Assembly (NCBI RefSeq): GCF_008123515.1
Contig: NZ_VSSR01000056.1
Span: forward strand, 23,757 to 87,756
DNA from: Bradyrhizobium cytisi
GTDB taxonomy: Bacteria > Pseudomonadota > Alphaproteobacteria > Rhizobiales > Xanthobacteraceae
Length of the DNA stretch: 64,000 nt
Direction: 5' to 3'
Shown: in pieces, positions 53,917 to 62,307 of the stretch
How positions within the stretch are numbered: the stretch's first letter is position 1
How the letters are laid out: the number at the start of each line of letters is the position of its first letter
Program-made: the position numbers and the translations under genes
Notes under the pieces: model-generated
Database searches by the model: none
Told to the model about the DNA's origin: nothing
What the model saw: only the letters and a program-made list of their open reading frames with translations

Positions 53917-56171
53917 GCCTCGCTTGGCGCCTGCCGCGCCTCGCCGCTCGAGACCAGCAGCACCGAGACCTTCGACTGCCTGAGCACGGCGTCCGCAACG
54001 CCGCCAAAGGAGAGGTGATCGGCCTGGATGCGGTCGACGCCCATGACGACGAGATCGACATCGGTGGTGTCGATCTCGCGCAGGATCGCAGCTTCCGGCG
54101 CCCGGTTCACACGCAGCGTGGTGGTGATGTCGACGTCGTAGCGGGCAGCGAGATCGCCGGCGTCCTTGAGGATGCCGGCCTCCTGGCTCAGGCCGCGGGA
54201 GGCACCGCGCTGCGCGCCCTTGTCCCGCGTCGTCGCGACATAGATCACGCGCAGCGAGCCCGATCCGGCCTGCGTCAGCGCGACCGCAACCTCCGCGCCG
54301 CGCTTGGCGACGCCGCTGCCGGAGACGGGAACGAGGATGTTGAGCGCATCCGGCATCGGCTGCTTCAGGTGCTTGCCCCTAGCGGCCACGATCGCGAGCG
54401 GTCCGTCGAACCTTGCGGCGATGTCCTCGATCTTCCGATCGAACCGATCGTTGGCCGCAGTGACCTTGTCGACCCCGACGATCAGGAGATCAAAACCCTT
54501 GCGCGCCTCATCGGCGATGGTCTCGCCGAGCTCTGCGCGCCTGGCACGGGTGACGACATCGACGCTGCCGGCATCGCCGTCACCATTGGCGGAGACGGCT
54601 GCCTTCCTCACCACGGCCTCGTGGCTCACCTCCTCATCGCGGACCTTCTCCTGCTCCCTGGCGTGCGTGCCGATATGCAGCACTGTGATGGGCAGGCCGC
54701 GCATGCCGGCCATCAGGCCCATGATGTGCGAGGCGAAGGTGGCGTTGACGCTCTCGTCGACCGCCAGCAGCGGACGTTCGAGGTTGGCGACAAAGCCGCG
54801 CTTCTCGAATTCCTCGCGCTCCAGGCGCTCCTGCTCCTCCCGGTTCATCGGCAGCTTCGCGAGCGCCGCGCGCAGCATCGGGGGCATCGCCATTGTGGTC
54901 ACGATTGCCATGGTCACGATCATCGTGAACAGGTTCTGGCTGAGCACGCCGATGGACAGGCCGATGGTTGCAATGATCACTTCGGTCGAGCCGCGCGCGT
55001 TCATGCCGCTCGCGAGCGCCAGCGATTCCCGCGTGCGCAGGCCGCCCAATGTGCCGCCGACAAAGGCGCCGCCGAACTTGCCGACGCTGGCGATCACGAC
55101 GAGGAGGGCGGTGAGCATCAAAAGGTTCGGATCGCGCAGCACCGAGAGGTCGGCGCTCAGGCCGGCGAGACCAAAGAACACCGGCATGAAGAAGCTCGAG
55201 ATCAGCCCGCGCAGGCGCTCGTCGATCTGCCGCGTCAGGATCGGCGACTCCCCGACCAGGATGCCGGCGACGAAGGCGCCGAGCACGGTGTGAACGCCGA
55301 TCGCATGGGTGATCAGCGCCATCGCGCCCATCAACAGCAGGATCACGGTGACGACCGCCGCGGCGCTGACGAGGTTGTCGTTGGCCCAGCGGATAAGCTG
55401 AAACACCAGCCGCCGGCCGATGGTGAAGCTGATGGCGAGGAAGGCGAACGTGCCCAGCACGGCCTTCGCCACCGAGGCGATATCCAGCGTGCCTTGCGAG
55501 GCCAGGCTGAAGATGACGGCGATAATGATCCAGCCGATGGTGTCGTCGATCACGGCGGTCGCGACGATGATCTGGCCGACATTGCGGCGCATGAAATTCA
55601 TCTCGCGCACGACCACCGCGACGATCTTCACCGAGGAGATCGACAGCGCCGTGCCCATGAACAGCGCGGCCACCAGGCGCTGCTCCGGTTTGGGCAACAG
55701 CGCATCGGGCAGGAACTCACCGAGCGCAAAGCCGCAGGCGAAGGGCACGAGGATGCCGGCGATCGAGATCGCGATCGCGGCCCTGCCGACCTTCCTGACC
55801 AGCTTGAGGTCGGTCTCTATGCCGGTGAGCAGGAGCAGCAGCAAAATGCCGAACTGGGCGATGCCGTCGATCATCGCCTTCTGTTCGGGCGTCGCAGGGA
55901 AGATCGCGTGCTGCGCTTCGGGCCAGATCCAGCCGAACAGCGACGGCCCGAGCAGAATGCCTGCGAGCAATTCGCCGATCACCGAGGGCTGGCCGATCCG
56001 CTGCATGATCTCGCCGAGGCCGCGCCCCACCGCGATCAGCAGCACGATCTGCGCCACCAGCAGGAATTCGGACGGACCGGCCGATTTGCCGCCCTCGGCG
56101 CTGGCCGCAATGGTCGTGAGGACAAGCGCCGCGGGGACAAGGCCGACCGGTCGGAGCAGGCTCCACTGCAT
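53913..56171 (-). CDS. CPA2 cation/proton antiporter with C-terminal USP-like domains
   Basis: A monovalent cation:proton antiporter-2 protein of 752 aa. About 30-410 is the membrane domain, with the Asp pair D209-D210 (AVIDDTIGW), as in DD-type electrogenic antiporters. From about 440 the C-terminal half has universal-stress-protein-like modules (ITVLHIGTHAREQEK; VDLVVMGVDRIQADHLSFGG), often a regulatory nucleotide-binding tail. The ATG at 56171 is chosen. The stop overlaps the RND transporter stop by 3 bases (CTAG). Likely role: Na or K homeostasis under osmotic or pH stress. Confidence 0.9.
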   Translation of the reverse strand: MQWSLLRPVGLVPAALVLTTIAASAEGGKSAGPSEFLLVAQIVLLIAVGRGLGEIMQRIGQPSVIGELLAGILLGPSLFGWIWPEAQHAIFPATPEQKAMIDGIAQFGILLLLLLTGIETDLKLVRKVGRAAIAISIAGILVPFACGFALGEFLPDALLPKPEQRLVAALFMGTALSISSVKIVAVVVREMNFMRRNVGQIIVATAVIDDTIGWIIIAVIFSLASQGTLDIASVAKAVLGTFAFLAISFTIGRRLVFQLIRWANDNLVSAAAVVTVILLLMGAMALITHAIGVHTVLGAFVAGILVGESPILTRQIDERLRGLISSFFMPVFFGLAGLSADLSVLRDPNLLMLTALLVVIASVGKFGGAFVGGTLGGLRTRESLALASGMNARGSTEVIIATIGLSIGVLSQNLFTMIVTMAIVTTMAMPPMLRAALAKLPMNREEQERLEREEFEKRGFVANLERPLLAVDESVNATFASHIMGLMAGMRGLPITVLHIGTHAREQEKVRDEEVSHEAVVRKAAVSANGDGDAGSVDVVTRARRAELGETIADEARKGFDLLIVGVDKVTAANDRFDRKIEDIAARFDGPLAIVAARGKHLKQPMPDALNILVPVSGSGVAKRGAEVAVALTQAGSGSLRVIYVATTRDKGAQRGASRGLSQEAGILKDAGDLAARYDVDITTTLRVNRAPEAAILREIDTTDVDLVVMGVDRIQADHLSFGGVADAVLRQSKVSVLLVSSGEARQAPSEA

Positions 56172-56419
56172 GCAGGTGTCTTCCCCCTTCACCCGCCCCG
56201 GCAAGGTGCCGGAGCCACGGGGATAGAACCCGCGGGAGGTGGAGCGGGTTCCCGCGGCATTCACGGTCAGCTAGAGGCGAAAGTCGAAAACAACCCCATG
56301 CACAGTAGATATGAGGTTGAAAAGGCCCGAGAAATTTCGGCCTTGCCGAAATCGCTTGCTCCGTCGGGCAAAACACCGGCATGATGGCATCATGGGTGGT
56401 GTGCACGACGTCCCCTCTC

Positions 56420-56506
56420 CGTCATTGCGAGGAGCGCTTGCGACGAAGCAATCCAGACTGTTTCCGCGGAAAGATTCTGGATTGCTTCGCTTCGCTCGCA
56501 ATGACG
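56420..56506. repeat. CGTCATTGCGAG palindrome, copy A3
   Basis: 87-base palindromic copy of family A between the antiporter and MFS genes. It has the GGAGCGCTTGCGACGAAGC left arm and the GCTTCGCTTCGCTC right arm. Confidence 0.9.
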
Positions 56507-56541
56507 AGTGGGGAGACTCCCGGCCTCACGCCCCGCTCGTG

Positions 56542-56673
56542 CCCCGGACGCAGCGCAGCGCCACTTCGGCGGTGCGCTGCAGAGCCGGGGCCCATGCGAC
56601 AAGGGAAATCGTAGCCCCTGGGTCCCGGCTCTGCGCCGCAACGCTCACGCGTTGCAGCTTGTCCGGGACACGA
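56542..56673. repeat. Dispersed repeat, family B, copy 2
   Basis: From CCCGGACGCAG to CTTGTCCGGGACACGA, with the same central GCCGGGGCCCA/CTGGGTCCCGGC structure as the copy at 23606-23743. Confidence 0.65.
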
Positions 56674-56677
56674 GACC

Positions 56678-57850
56678 TCACGCCGCCGCCGGCGTCCGGA
56701 TCTCGCGCGGGAGGATGATCGCCGCTGCAATCGCAAGCAGGCAGAGGGCGGCAAACGCGTGCAGCATGGTGACGAAGCCGCCCTGCTCGTAGAGCCAGGC
56801 AACCAGGCCAACGGACGCACCCGCCGCGGTGAAGCCGATGAAATAGCGCACGGCGTAGGCGCGCGAGCGCCATTCCTCGCTGGTGTATTTGCCGACCATG
56901 GCGTCGTTCACCGTGACCTGCCCGAAGGCGCCCATGACGATGCCGATCGACACCAGGATCAGCGGCAGGTTGGACAGGCTCGCGGCAAGATACAGGAACG
57001 GCGCCAGCATGAAGGACAGCGGCAGCGCCACCGTCTTCAGCGAGTAGCGGTCGAGCAGCCGGCCGATCGTGTACTGCGTCATCGCGCCGAACACATAGAC
57101 GCAGGCCGCGATGACCCCGAGCAGCGCCGGGCTCTTGGTGAGATCGGCGAGCCGCTCCGCGAACAGCTTTGGCAGCGCCACCGTGACGGCATTGAAGGTG
57201 GTGGAGATCGCGATCACCACGATGAGCAGCGACAGCACCACGCGCCACATATCCTGCTTGGCGACACGCGCCTGCGCCGCCGCCTGCTTCGAGCCCTTGC
57301 GGTCCTCATGCACGACCAGCATCGCGAAGGCGATGCCGATCAGGATGGTGACGATGCCGGGGACGATGAAGGCAAAGCGCCAGCCGAGATACTGGCCGAT
57401 CACGCCGGTGACCAACGCGGACGAGGCGACGCCGAGATTGCCCCAGACGCCGTTGATGCCCATCTCGCGGCCGAGCCTGTCGGCATAGGACACGATCATC
57501 GCGGTGCCGACGGGATGATAGATCGAGGCGAACACGCCGATCGCAAGCAGCGCGGCGCCGAGCTCGACCTGCGTCTGCACGAAGCCGACCGAGATCATGG
57601 CAAGGCCGATGCCGATGAAGAAGATCAGCATCATGTGGCGGCGGCTCCAGCGGTCCCCTAGCCAGCCGGTGAGCAGCGAGCCGGCGCCGAAGGCGATGAA
57701 GCCGGGGGTCGCGTAGGGCAACAGTTCCGAATAGGCCATGCCGAGCGCCGGCCCCATGATGATCACGGCGGCGGCAAAGATCAGCATCGCATAATGGTCG
57801 ATGAAATGGCCGGCATTGACGAAACTGATGACCCGGCTGGGGCTGTTCAT
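56678..57850 (-). CDS. MFS transporter
   Basis: A 390-aa transporter with twelve helices. The first-half loop 2-3 motif is GWLGDRWSRR, a good MFS signature, and the protein starts with the segment FVNAGHFIDHYAMLIFAAAV. The middle cytoplasmic loop is Lys/Arg-rich (HEDRKGSKQ). It is divergent from an AraC regulator, with a 59-base shared region holding an inverted repeat. The AraC protein probably controls it. The substrate, uptake or export, is unknown. Confidence 0.9.
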   Translation of the reverse strand: MNSPSRVISFVNAGHFIDHYAMLIFAAAVIIMGPALGMAYSELLPYATPGFIAFGAGSLLTGWLGDRWSRRHMMLIFFIGIGLAMISVGFVQTQVELGAALLAIGVFASIYHPVGTAMIVSYADRLGREMGINGVWGNLGVASSALVTGVIGQYLGWRFAFIVPGIVTILIGIAFAMLVVHEDRKGSKQAAAQARVAKQDMWRVVLSLLIVVIAISTTFNAVTVALPKLFAERLADLTKSPALLGVIAACVYVFGAMTQYTIGRLLDRYSLKTVALPLSFMLAPFLYLAASLSNLPLILVSIGIVMGAFGQVTVNDAMVGKYTSEEWRSRAYAVRYFIGFTAAGASVGLVAWLYEQGGFVTMLHAFAALCLLAIAAAIILPREIRTPAAA

Positions 57851-57864
57851 GCGAATCCTCTCCT

Positions 57865-57891
57865 GCTCCGAAATGAGTTATATGTCGGAGC
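57865..57891. promoter_or_regulatory. Inverted repeat between divergent MFS and AraC genes
   Basis: GCTCCGA (57865-57871) and TCGGAGC (57885-57891) are separated by 13 AT-rich bases, in the 59-base gap. It is a possible operator for the AraC protein. Confidence 0.45.
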
Positions 57892-57909
57892 CATGACGGG
57901 ATGCTGCCA

Positions 57910-58710
57910 ATGAGTGTCGTCGAAACGCCAATCCTCAGGGAGGTCCGCGGCAACCACCGCTCCACCGCGGGCGTGCACCTGGTCGCGCGCGATTATCCCA
58001 AGGGCCTGCGGCTCGACCCGCACATGCACCGCGAGGCGCAGCTGGTCTATGCGGCACGCGGCACCATGCAGGTGACGACGCCCGGGGGACGCTGGCTGGT
58101 GCCGCCGGATCGCGCGGTCTGGGTGCCGGCCGGGCTCGAGCATGCCATCGACGTGCTCGCCGACATCGAGATGCGTACGCTGTATTTCGACCTCGCCTGG
58201 CTGAAGCGCGAGAAGCGCTACGACGGATTGACCAGGGAATTCGTGGTGCGGGTGTCGCCGCTGCTCAATCAGGCGATCCTCGCGCTGTTCGACGCGCGCA
58301 ACACCGAGGAGCGTACCGAGCTGCTGGTGCGTCTGGTGATGCTGGAATTGCACCAGGCCGAGGATTCCGCAACCTTCGTGCCGCTGCCGCACGAGCAGCG
58401 CTGCCGGCGCGCCGCGATGATCGTGCTCGACGATCCAACCGGCTTGCACGACATCGACACCCTGGCGCGCGAGGTCGGAACCTCCGCGCGCACGCTGTCG
58501 CGGCTGTTCTCGAGCGAGACGCAACTGAGCTTCAAGAGCTGGTGCCAGCGCGCGAGGATTGCGGCGGCGATCCAGCGGCTGTCGACGGATGCGAGTGTCT
58601 CGGTGAAGCAGCTCGCGACGCAGCTGGGCTACGCCAGCGTCCCGGCGTTCTCGGCCGCGTTCCGTCAGGTGACGGGGCGGACGCCGACGGAGTTTGCGGG
58701 GAAGAGTTAG
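57910..58710 (+). CDS. AraC-family regulator with N-terminal cupin
   Basis: A 266-aa regulator. An AraC-type cupin sensor is at about 25-100 (HREAQLVYAARGTMQV), and a double helix-turn-helix fills about 160-262 (IDTLAREVGTSARTLSRLFS; VKQLATQLGYASVPAFSAAFRQVTG). The second HTH helix is intact. Two start codons are possible, 57901 and 57910; 57910 is preferred from the spacing. It is divergent from the MFS transporter and likely controls it. The ligand is unknown. Confidence 0.9.
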   Translation: MSVVETPILREVRGNHRSTAGVHLVARDYPKGLRLDPHMHREAQLVYAARGTMQVTTPGGRWLVPPDRAVWVPAGLEHAIDVLADIEMRTLYFDLAWLKREKRYDGLTREFVVRVSPLLNQAILALFDARNTEERTELLVRLVMLELHQAEDSATFVPLPHEQRCRRAAMIVLDDPTGLHDIDTLAREVGTSARTLSRLFSSETQLSFKSWCQRARIAAAIQRLSTDASVSVKQLATQLGYASVPAFSAAFRQVTGRTPTEFAGKS

Positions 58711-58719
58711 CCCCAACCT

Positions 58720-58799
58720 CGTCATTGCGAGCGCAGCGAAGCAATCCAGAATCCTTCCGCGGTGGCAGTCTGGATTGCTTCGCTGCGCTCGCAATGACG
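58720..58799. repeat. CGTCATTGCGAG palindrome, copy A4
   Basis: 80-base copy in which CGTCATTGCGAGCGCAGCG and its complement form the arms. It begins 9 bases after the AraC gene stop and may be its 3' structure. Confidence 0.9.
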
Positions 58800-58986
58800 G
58801 CGTGTGAGGCCGCCCCCTCGCTGCCTAAATGCCGCCTGATGCCTCCGCCCTCGCCGGGCATGACAGCCTTCTCGAAACGCACGGCCCAGCTAAAGTTGGC
58901 AAATTCGCCTGCTTGATTGTGATCGGCTTCCGCCTAAATCCCGTGTAAGCTTCCGCACCGCACAAACCCGGTTTCGAAAGGCCCAG

Positions 58987-60336
58987 ATGGCTAACGCCTT
59001 CTTCTCCGACCTGCTCGCCACCATCTCCGAGCGCGGCCGCACGCTGTTGCGCCGCGATTCTGCCGACACCAAACAGGACGCCGACGGGCTGATCGAGCTC
59101 TGCGACGCGCTGCTGTCGGGCCGGGGTGAAGCTTCCGGCACCGCCATGGCGCGTGAAGTGCTCGATATCTACCAGGAGTTGGATGCGGCAGGACGCCGCG
59201 CCTTCTTCGAGGCGCTGGTGCGCGACTTCGGCCCGGACCGGGAACGGCTGGCACAGGCAATCGAGAAATGGCGCGCCAAGCCGGCAGACGAGGACGCAAG
59301 CGCGTTGCATTTCGCCTCCGAACCGCGGCGGCAGGAGCTGATCCGCCGTCTCAACCGCGCGCCGGGCGGCACCGGCGATCTCGTCGCCATGCGCGCCGAC
59401 CTGCTCGGCATGATGAACGGACACACCGATCTCGCCGCGCTCGACCGCGACGTCTCGCATCTTCTCTCCTCGTGGTTCAACAGGGGGTTTCTCGTGCTGC
59501 GCCGGATTGACTGGTCGACCCCGGCCAACATCCTCGAAAAGATCATTCGCTATGAAGCCGTCCACGAGATCTCCGACTGGGACGATCTGCGCCGCCGCAT
59601 CGACCCGGTCGATCGCCGCTGCTACGCCTTCTTCCATCCCGCGATGGTCGACGAGCCATTGATCTTCGTCGAGGTCGCACTGACCGAGACCATTCCCGGC
59701 GCGATCGCGCCGCTGCTGGCCGTCGACCGGCAGCACCTTCCGATCGAGAAGGCGCGCACCGCCGTGTTCTACTCGATCTCCAACACCCAGCGTGGTCTCG
59801 GCGGCATCTCCTTCGGCAGCTTCCTGATCAAGCAGGTGGTCGAGGAGCTGCGCCGCGAGACGCCGAAGCTCGACACCTTCGTGACGCTGTCGCCGGTACC
59901 GGGCTTCATGCCGTGGCTGAAGCAGGACAAGGATTTGCCGCTGTCGGACGAGGATCGCGATATCCTGAAGCGCCTCGACGATCCCAAATGGTTCGAGAAC
60001 CCCGAGACGGCTGCGCAACTGCGTGCCTTCATCGAGCCGCTCGCCGCCCATTACTTCCTGAAGGCGCGCACGCCGAAGGGGAAGCTGATCGATTCCGTCG
60101 CCCGCTTCCATCTCGGCAACGGCGCGCGCCTCGAGCGCATCAACTGGCTCGGCGACCTCTCGCCGAAGGGCGTGCGCGAATCCGCCGGCGTGATGGTGAA
60201 CTACCTCTACCGCCTCGACGACATCGAGAAGAACCACGAAGCGTATGCCAACGACGGCGAAGTCGTGGCGTCCGGCGCGGTGAAGAAGCTGCTCAAGGGT
60301 GAGGGGCGGCGGCTGCTGGATATGCGGCTGTCGTAG
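58987..60336 (+). CDS. Malonyl-CoA decarboxylase
   Basis: Converts malonyl-CoA to acetyl-CoA and CO2; in rhizobia it is part of the mat-type malonate use pathway, or controls the malonyl-CoA level. At 449 aa it matches the bacterial enzyme length. An N-terminal helical oligomerisation domain (about 1-140) precedes the GNAT-like catalytic domain (about 145-440). The catalytic Ser/His region is visible in RCYAFFHPAMVDEPLIFVEVAL, with His near residue 216 and further conserved residues in YSISNTQRGLGGISFG. It is monocistronic here, with no matB or matC near it. AAGG lies 5 bases before the ATG. Confidence 0.93.
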   Translation: MANAFFSDLLATISERGRTLLRRDSADTKQDADGLIELCDALLSGRGEASGTAMAREVLDIYQELDAAGRRAFFEALVRDFGPDRERLAQAIEKWRAKPADEDASALHFASEPRRQELIRRLNRAPGGTGDLVAMRADLLGMMNGHTDLAALDRDVSHLLSSWFNRGFLVLRRIDWSTPANILEKIIRYEAVHEISDWDDLRRRIDPVDRRCYAFFHPAMVDEPLIFVEVALTETIPGAIAPLLAVDRQHLPIEKARTAVFYSISNTQRGLGGISFGSFLIKQVVEELRRETPKLDTFVTLSPVPGFMPWLKQDKDLPLSDEDRDILKRLDDPKWFENPETAAQLRAFIEPLAAHYFLKARTPKGKLIDSVARFHLGNGARLERINWLGDLSPKGVRESAGVMVNYLYRLDDIEKNHEAYANDGEVVASGAVKKLLKGEGRRLLDMRLS

Positions 60337-60427
60337 CGGAGACGCTCGCGTCTCATTGCGAGTTGGGATCGGCTTGAGGAGCCGACGCGCGCTGAATGAA
60401 ACTTTACGGCTGCACCGCTCCGTCCAC

Positions 60428-60514
60428 CGTCATTGCGAGGAGCTCTTGCGACGAAGCAATCCAGACTGCCTCCGCGGAAAGATTCTGGATTGCTTCGCTT
60501 CGCTCGCAATGACG
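60428..60514. repeat. CGTCATTGCGAG palindrome, copy A5 (left composite unit)
   Basis: 87-base palindrome of family A. Together with copy A6 and the 81-base spacer between them (60515-60595) it makes a composite element of 255 bases, which recurs at 61117-61402. Confidence 0.9.
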
Positions 60515-60595
60515 GAGAATGTGGCGGCACCTCGCAATTCGGCACCACCGCGCATCGCAGACGAAGGCACCAGCAGACGACCCAGCTCCCTCCGC

Positions 60596-60682
60596 CGTCA
60601 TTGCGAGGAGCTCTTGCGACGAAGCAATCCAGACCGCCTCTGCGGAGAGACTCTGGATTGCTTCGCTGCGCTCGCAATGACG
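60596..60682. repeat. CGTCATTGCGAG palindrome, copy A6 (left composite unit)
   Basis: 87-base family A copy, the second half of the left composite unit. It lies 47 bases from the GIY-YIG gene stop (60730). Confidence 0.9.
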
Positions 60683-60729
60683 GAGGATGAGGAGATAGCT
60701 TGCGTCTCGGTCTCACCGTCCTAAGACGC

Positions 60730-61017
60730 TCAAATCAGCGTCTCGTACAAATCGGTCCAGCCCGGATTGACGCTCTCGATCAGCGCAAGTTTCTTCGCCC
60801 GGCTGCCGCCCTTGATCTGCTTCTCGCGCGTAATCGCGTCGGTCATGGTCGCATGCAGCTCGAACCAGACGAGGAGCTTGCAGCCGTACTGCGACGAGAA
60901 GCCCTTCACGAGGCCCTCGCGATGCTCGAACGCGCGGCGCGGCGGATTCGAGGTGACGCCCGTGTAGATCGTCCCGTTACGACGATTGGCGAACATGTAG
61001 ACGCACGGCTGCTTCAT
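60730..61017 (-). CDS. GIY-YIG nuclease domain protein (95 aa)
   Basis: A single-domain GIY-YIG endonuclease (UPF0213/URI-type size). The two signature strands are at about 5-9 (CVYMF, in place of GIY) and 18-20 (YTG, in place of YIG). The catalytic Arg is likely Arg27 or Arg28 (SNPPRRAFEHR), and the metal Glu is Glu65 (ITREKQIKGG). The nuclease core looks complete. It stands alone, opposite in strand to its left neighbour, and is bracketed on both sides by copies of a composite palindromic repeat. No good ribosome site is seen before the ATG. Such small nucleases occur in many copies in Bradyrhizobium, to my knowledge. Confidence 0.85.
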   Translation of the reverse strand: MKQPCVYMFANRRNGTIYTGVTSNPPRRAFEHREGLVKGFSSQYGCKLLVWFELHATMTDAITREKQIKGGSRAKKLALIESVNPGWTDLYETLI

Positions 61018-61116
61018 GATTGTGCTCGATCAACGAGAGCCTTCACGATATCACAACCTGAAGGAAATTGCGAGCGACGCTTGAGACAGGAGCAAAAAAA
61101 GTGACGTCGCCACACC

Positions 61117-61231
61117 GTCATTGCGAGGAGCCCGCGACAAGATTGCGAAGCAATTTGCACTGATGCGACGGAGCACACCAGACTGCCTTGGCGGAAAGAT
61201 TCTGGATTGCTTCGCTGCGCTCGCAATGACG
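61117..61231. repeat. CGTCATTGCGAG palindrome, copy A7 (right composite unit)
   Basis: 115-base family A copy. It is longer than the others because about 30 bases (61133 to 61179) are altered or inserted in its left arm. It opens the right composite unit, direct with the left one. Confidence 0.85.
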
Positions 61232-61315
61232 GAGTGTGTGGCAGCACCTCGCGCAGTTCCCTACCACCGTGCATCGCAGACGAGGGCCGCCGGTAACCGA
61301 CACCGCCCTCTCCAC

Positions 61316-61402
61316 CGTCATTGCGAGGAGCTCTTGCGACGAAGCAATCCAGACTGCCTACGCGGAGAGATTCTGGATTGCTTCGCTGCGCTCGCAATGA
61401 CG
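61316..61402. repeat. CGTCATTGCGAG palindrome, copy A8 (right composite unit)
   Basis: 87-base family A copy. The 84-base spacer before it (61232-61315) resembles the spacer between A5 and A6: both share the tracts GCACCTCGC and GCATCGCAGACGA. Confidence 0.9.
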
Positions 61403-61455
61403 GAGTTGGTTGCGCCAGCGGAGGCTATTCTGCCAGCGCCTTTCAGTCTGCTACT

Positions 61456-61534
61456 CGCGGAAAGACTCTGGATGGCTTCGTCGCAAGGGCTCCTCGCAAT
61501 GACGAGGAGGGAGAATGCGTCCCTCGCAATGACG
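61456..61534. repeat. Degenerate half-copies of family A
   Basis: 61456-61504 matches only the right half of family A (TCTGGATGGCTTCGTCGC, then CTCCTCGCAATGACG), and 61522-61534 is a second fragment, CTCGCAATGACG. These are decayed copies before the DUF3297 gene end. Confidence 0.75.
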
Positions 61535-61574
61535 AGGAAAGAGAGTGCGCTGACGAGGAGAGAGCGCGTCGCGC

Positions 61575-61828
61575 TTACTTCTTGTCCCGGAAATACGGCT
61601 CGACCGGACCATGCACCTTGATGGTCAGCGGATTGCCGTAGCGGTCCTTGGCATTGCCCGCGGTGACGCGGACCCAGCCTTCGCTGATGCAGTACTCCTC
61701 GACATTGGTCTTCTCGATGCCCTTGAAGCGGATGCCGACGTCGCGCGACAGGATGTCGGCGTTGTAATAGGGGCTGTTGGGGTCGACCGAGAGGCGGTCC
61801 GGAAATTCGTCGCTCATGATTGTCTCGC

Positions 61829-61832
<4 letters not shown>
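61575..61832 (-). CDS. DUF3297 family protein (85 aa)
   Basis: The pattern DRLSVDPNSPYYNADILSRDVGIRF, then GWVRVTAGNAKDRYGNP, ending VEPYFRDKK, matches DUF3297, a family of short, conserved alphaproteobacterial and gammaproteobacterial proteins of unknown function. An ATGA overlap with the glutathione peroxidase stop (start 61832) indicates coupling. An alternative start at 61817 gives 80 aa and may be equally good. Third gene of the amidase-peroxidase operon. Confidence 0.85.
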
Positions 61833-62305
<473 letters not shown>

Positions 62306-62307
62306 CG

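Noticed and set aside
53535..56384. Very long open frame (949 codons) on the plus strand opposite the antiporter
   Set aside because: Its translation is Arg/His/Asp-rich low-quality sequence without domains. It is the antisense shadow of the antiporter gene, produced by GC-rich third positions.
60428..61534. CRISPR-like array
   Set aside because: Units are long palindromes at irregular distances with related, not unique, spacers, and there are no cas genes.
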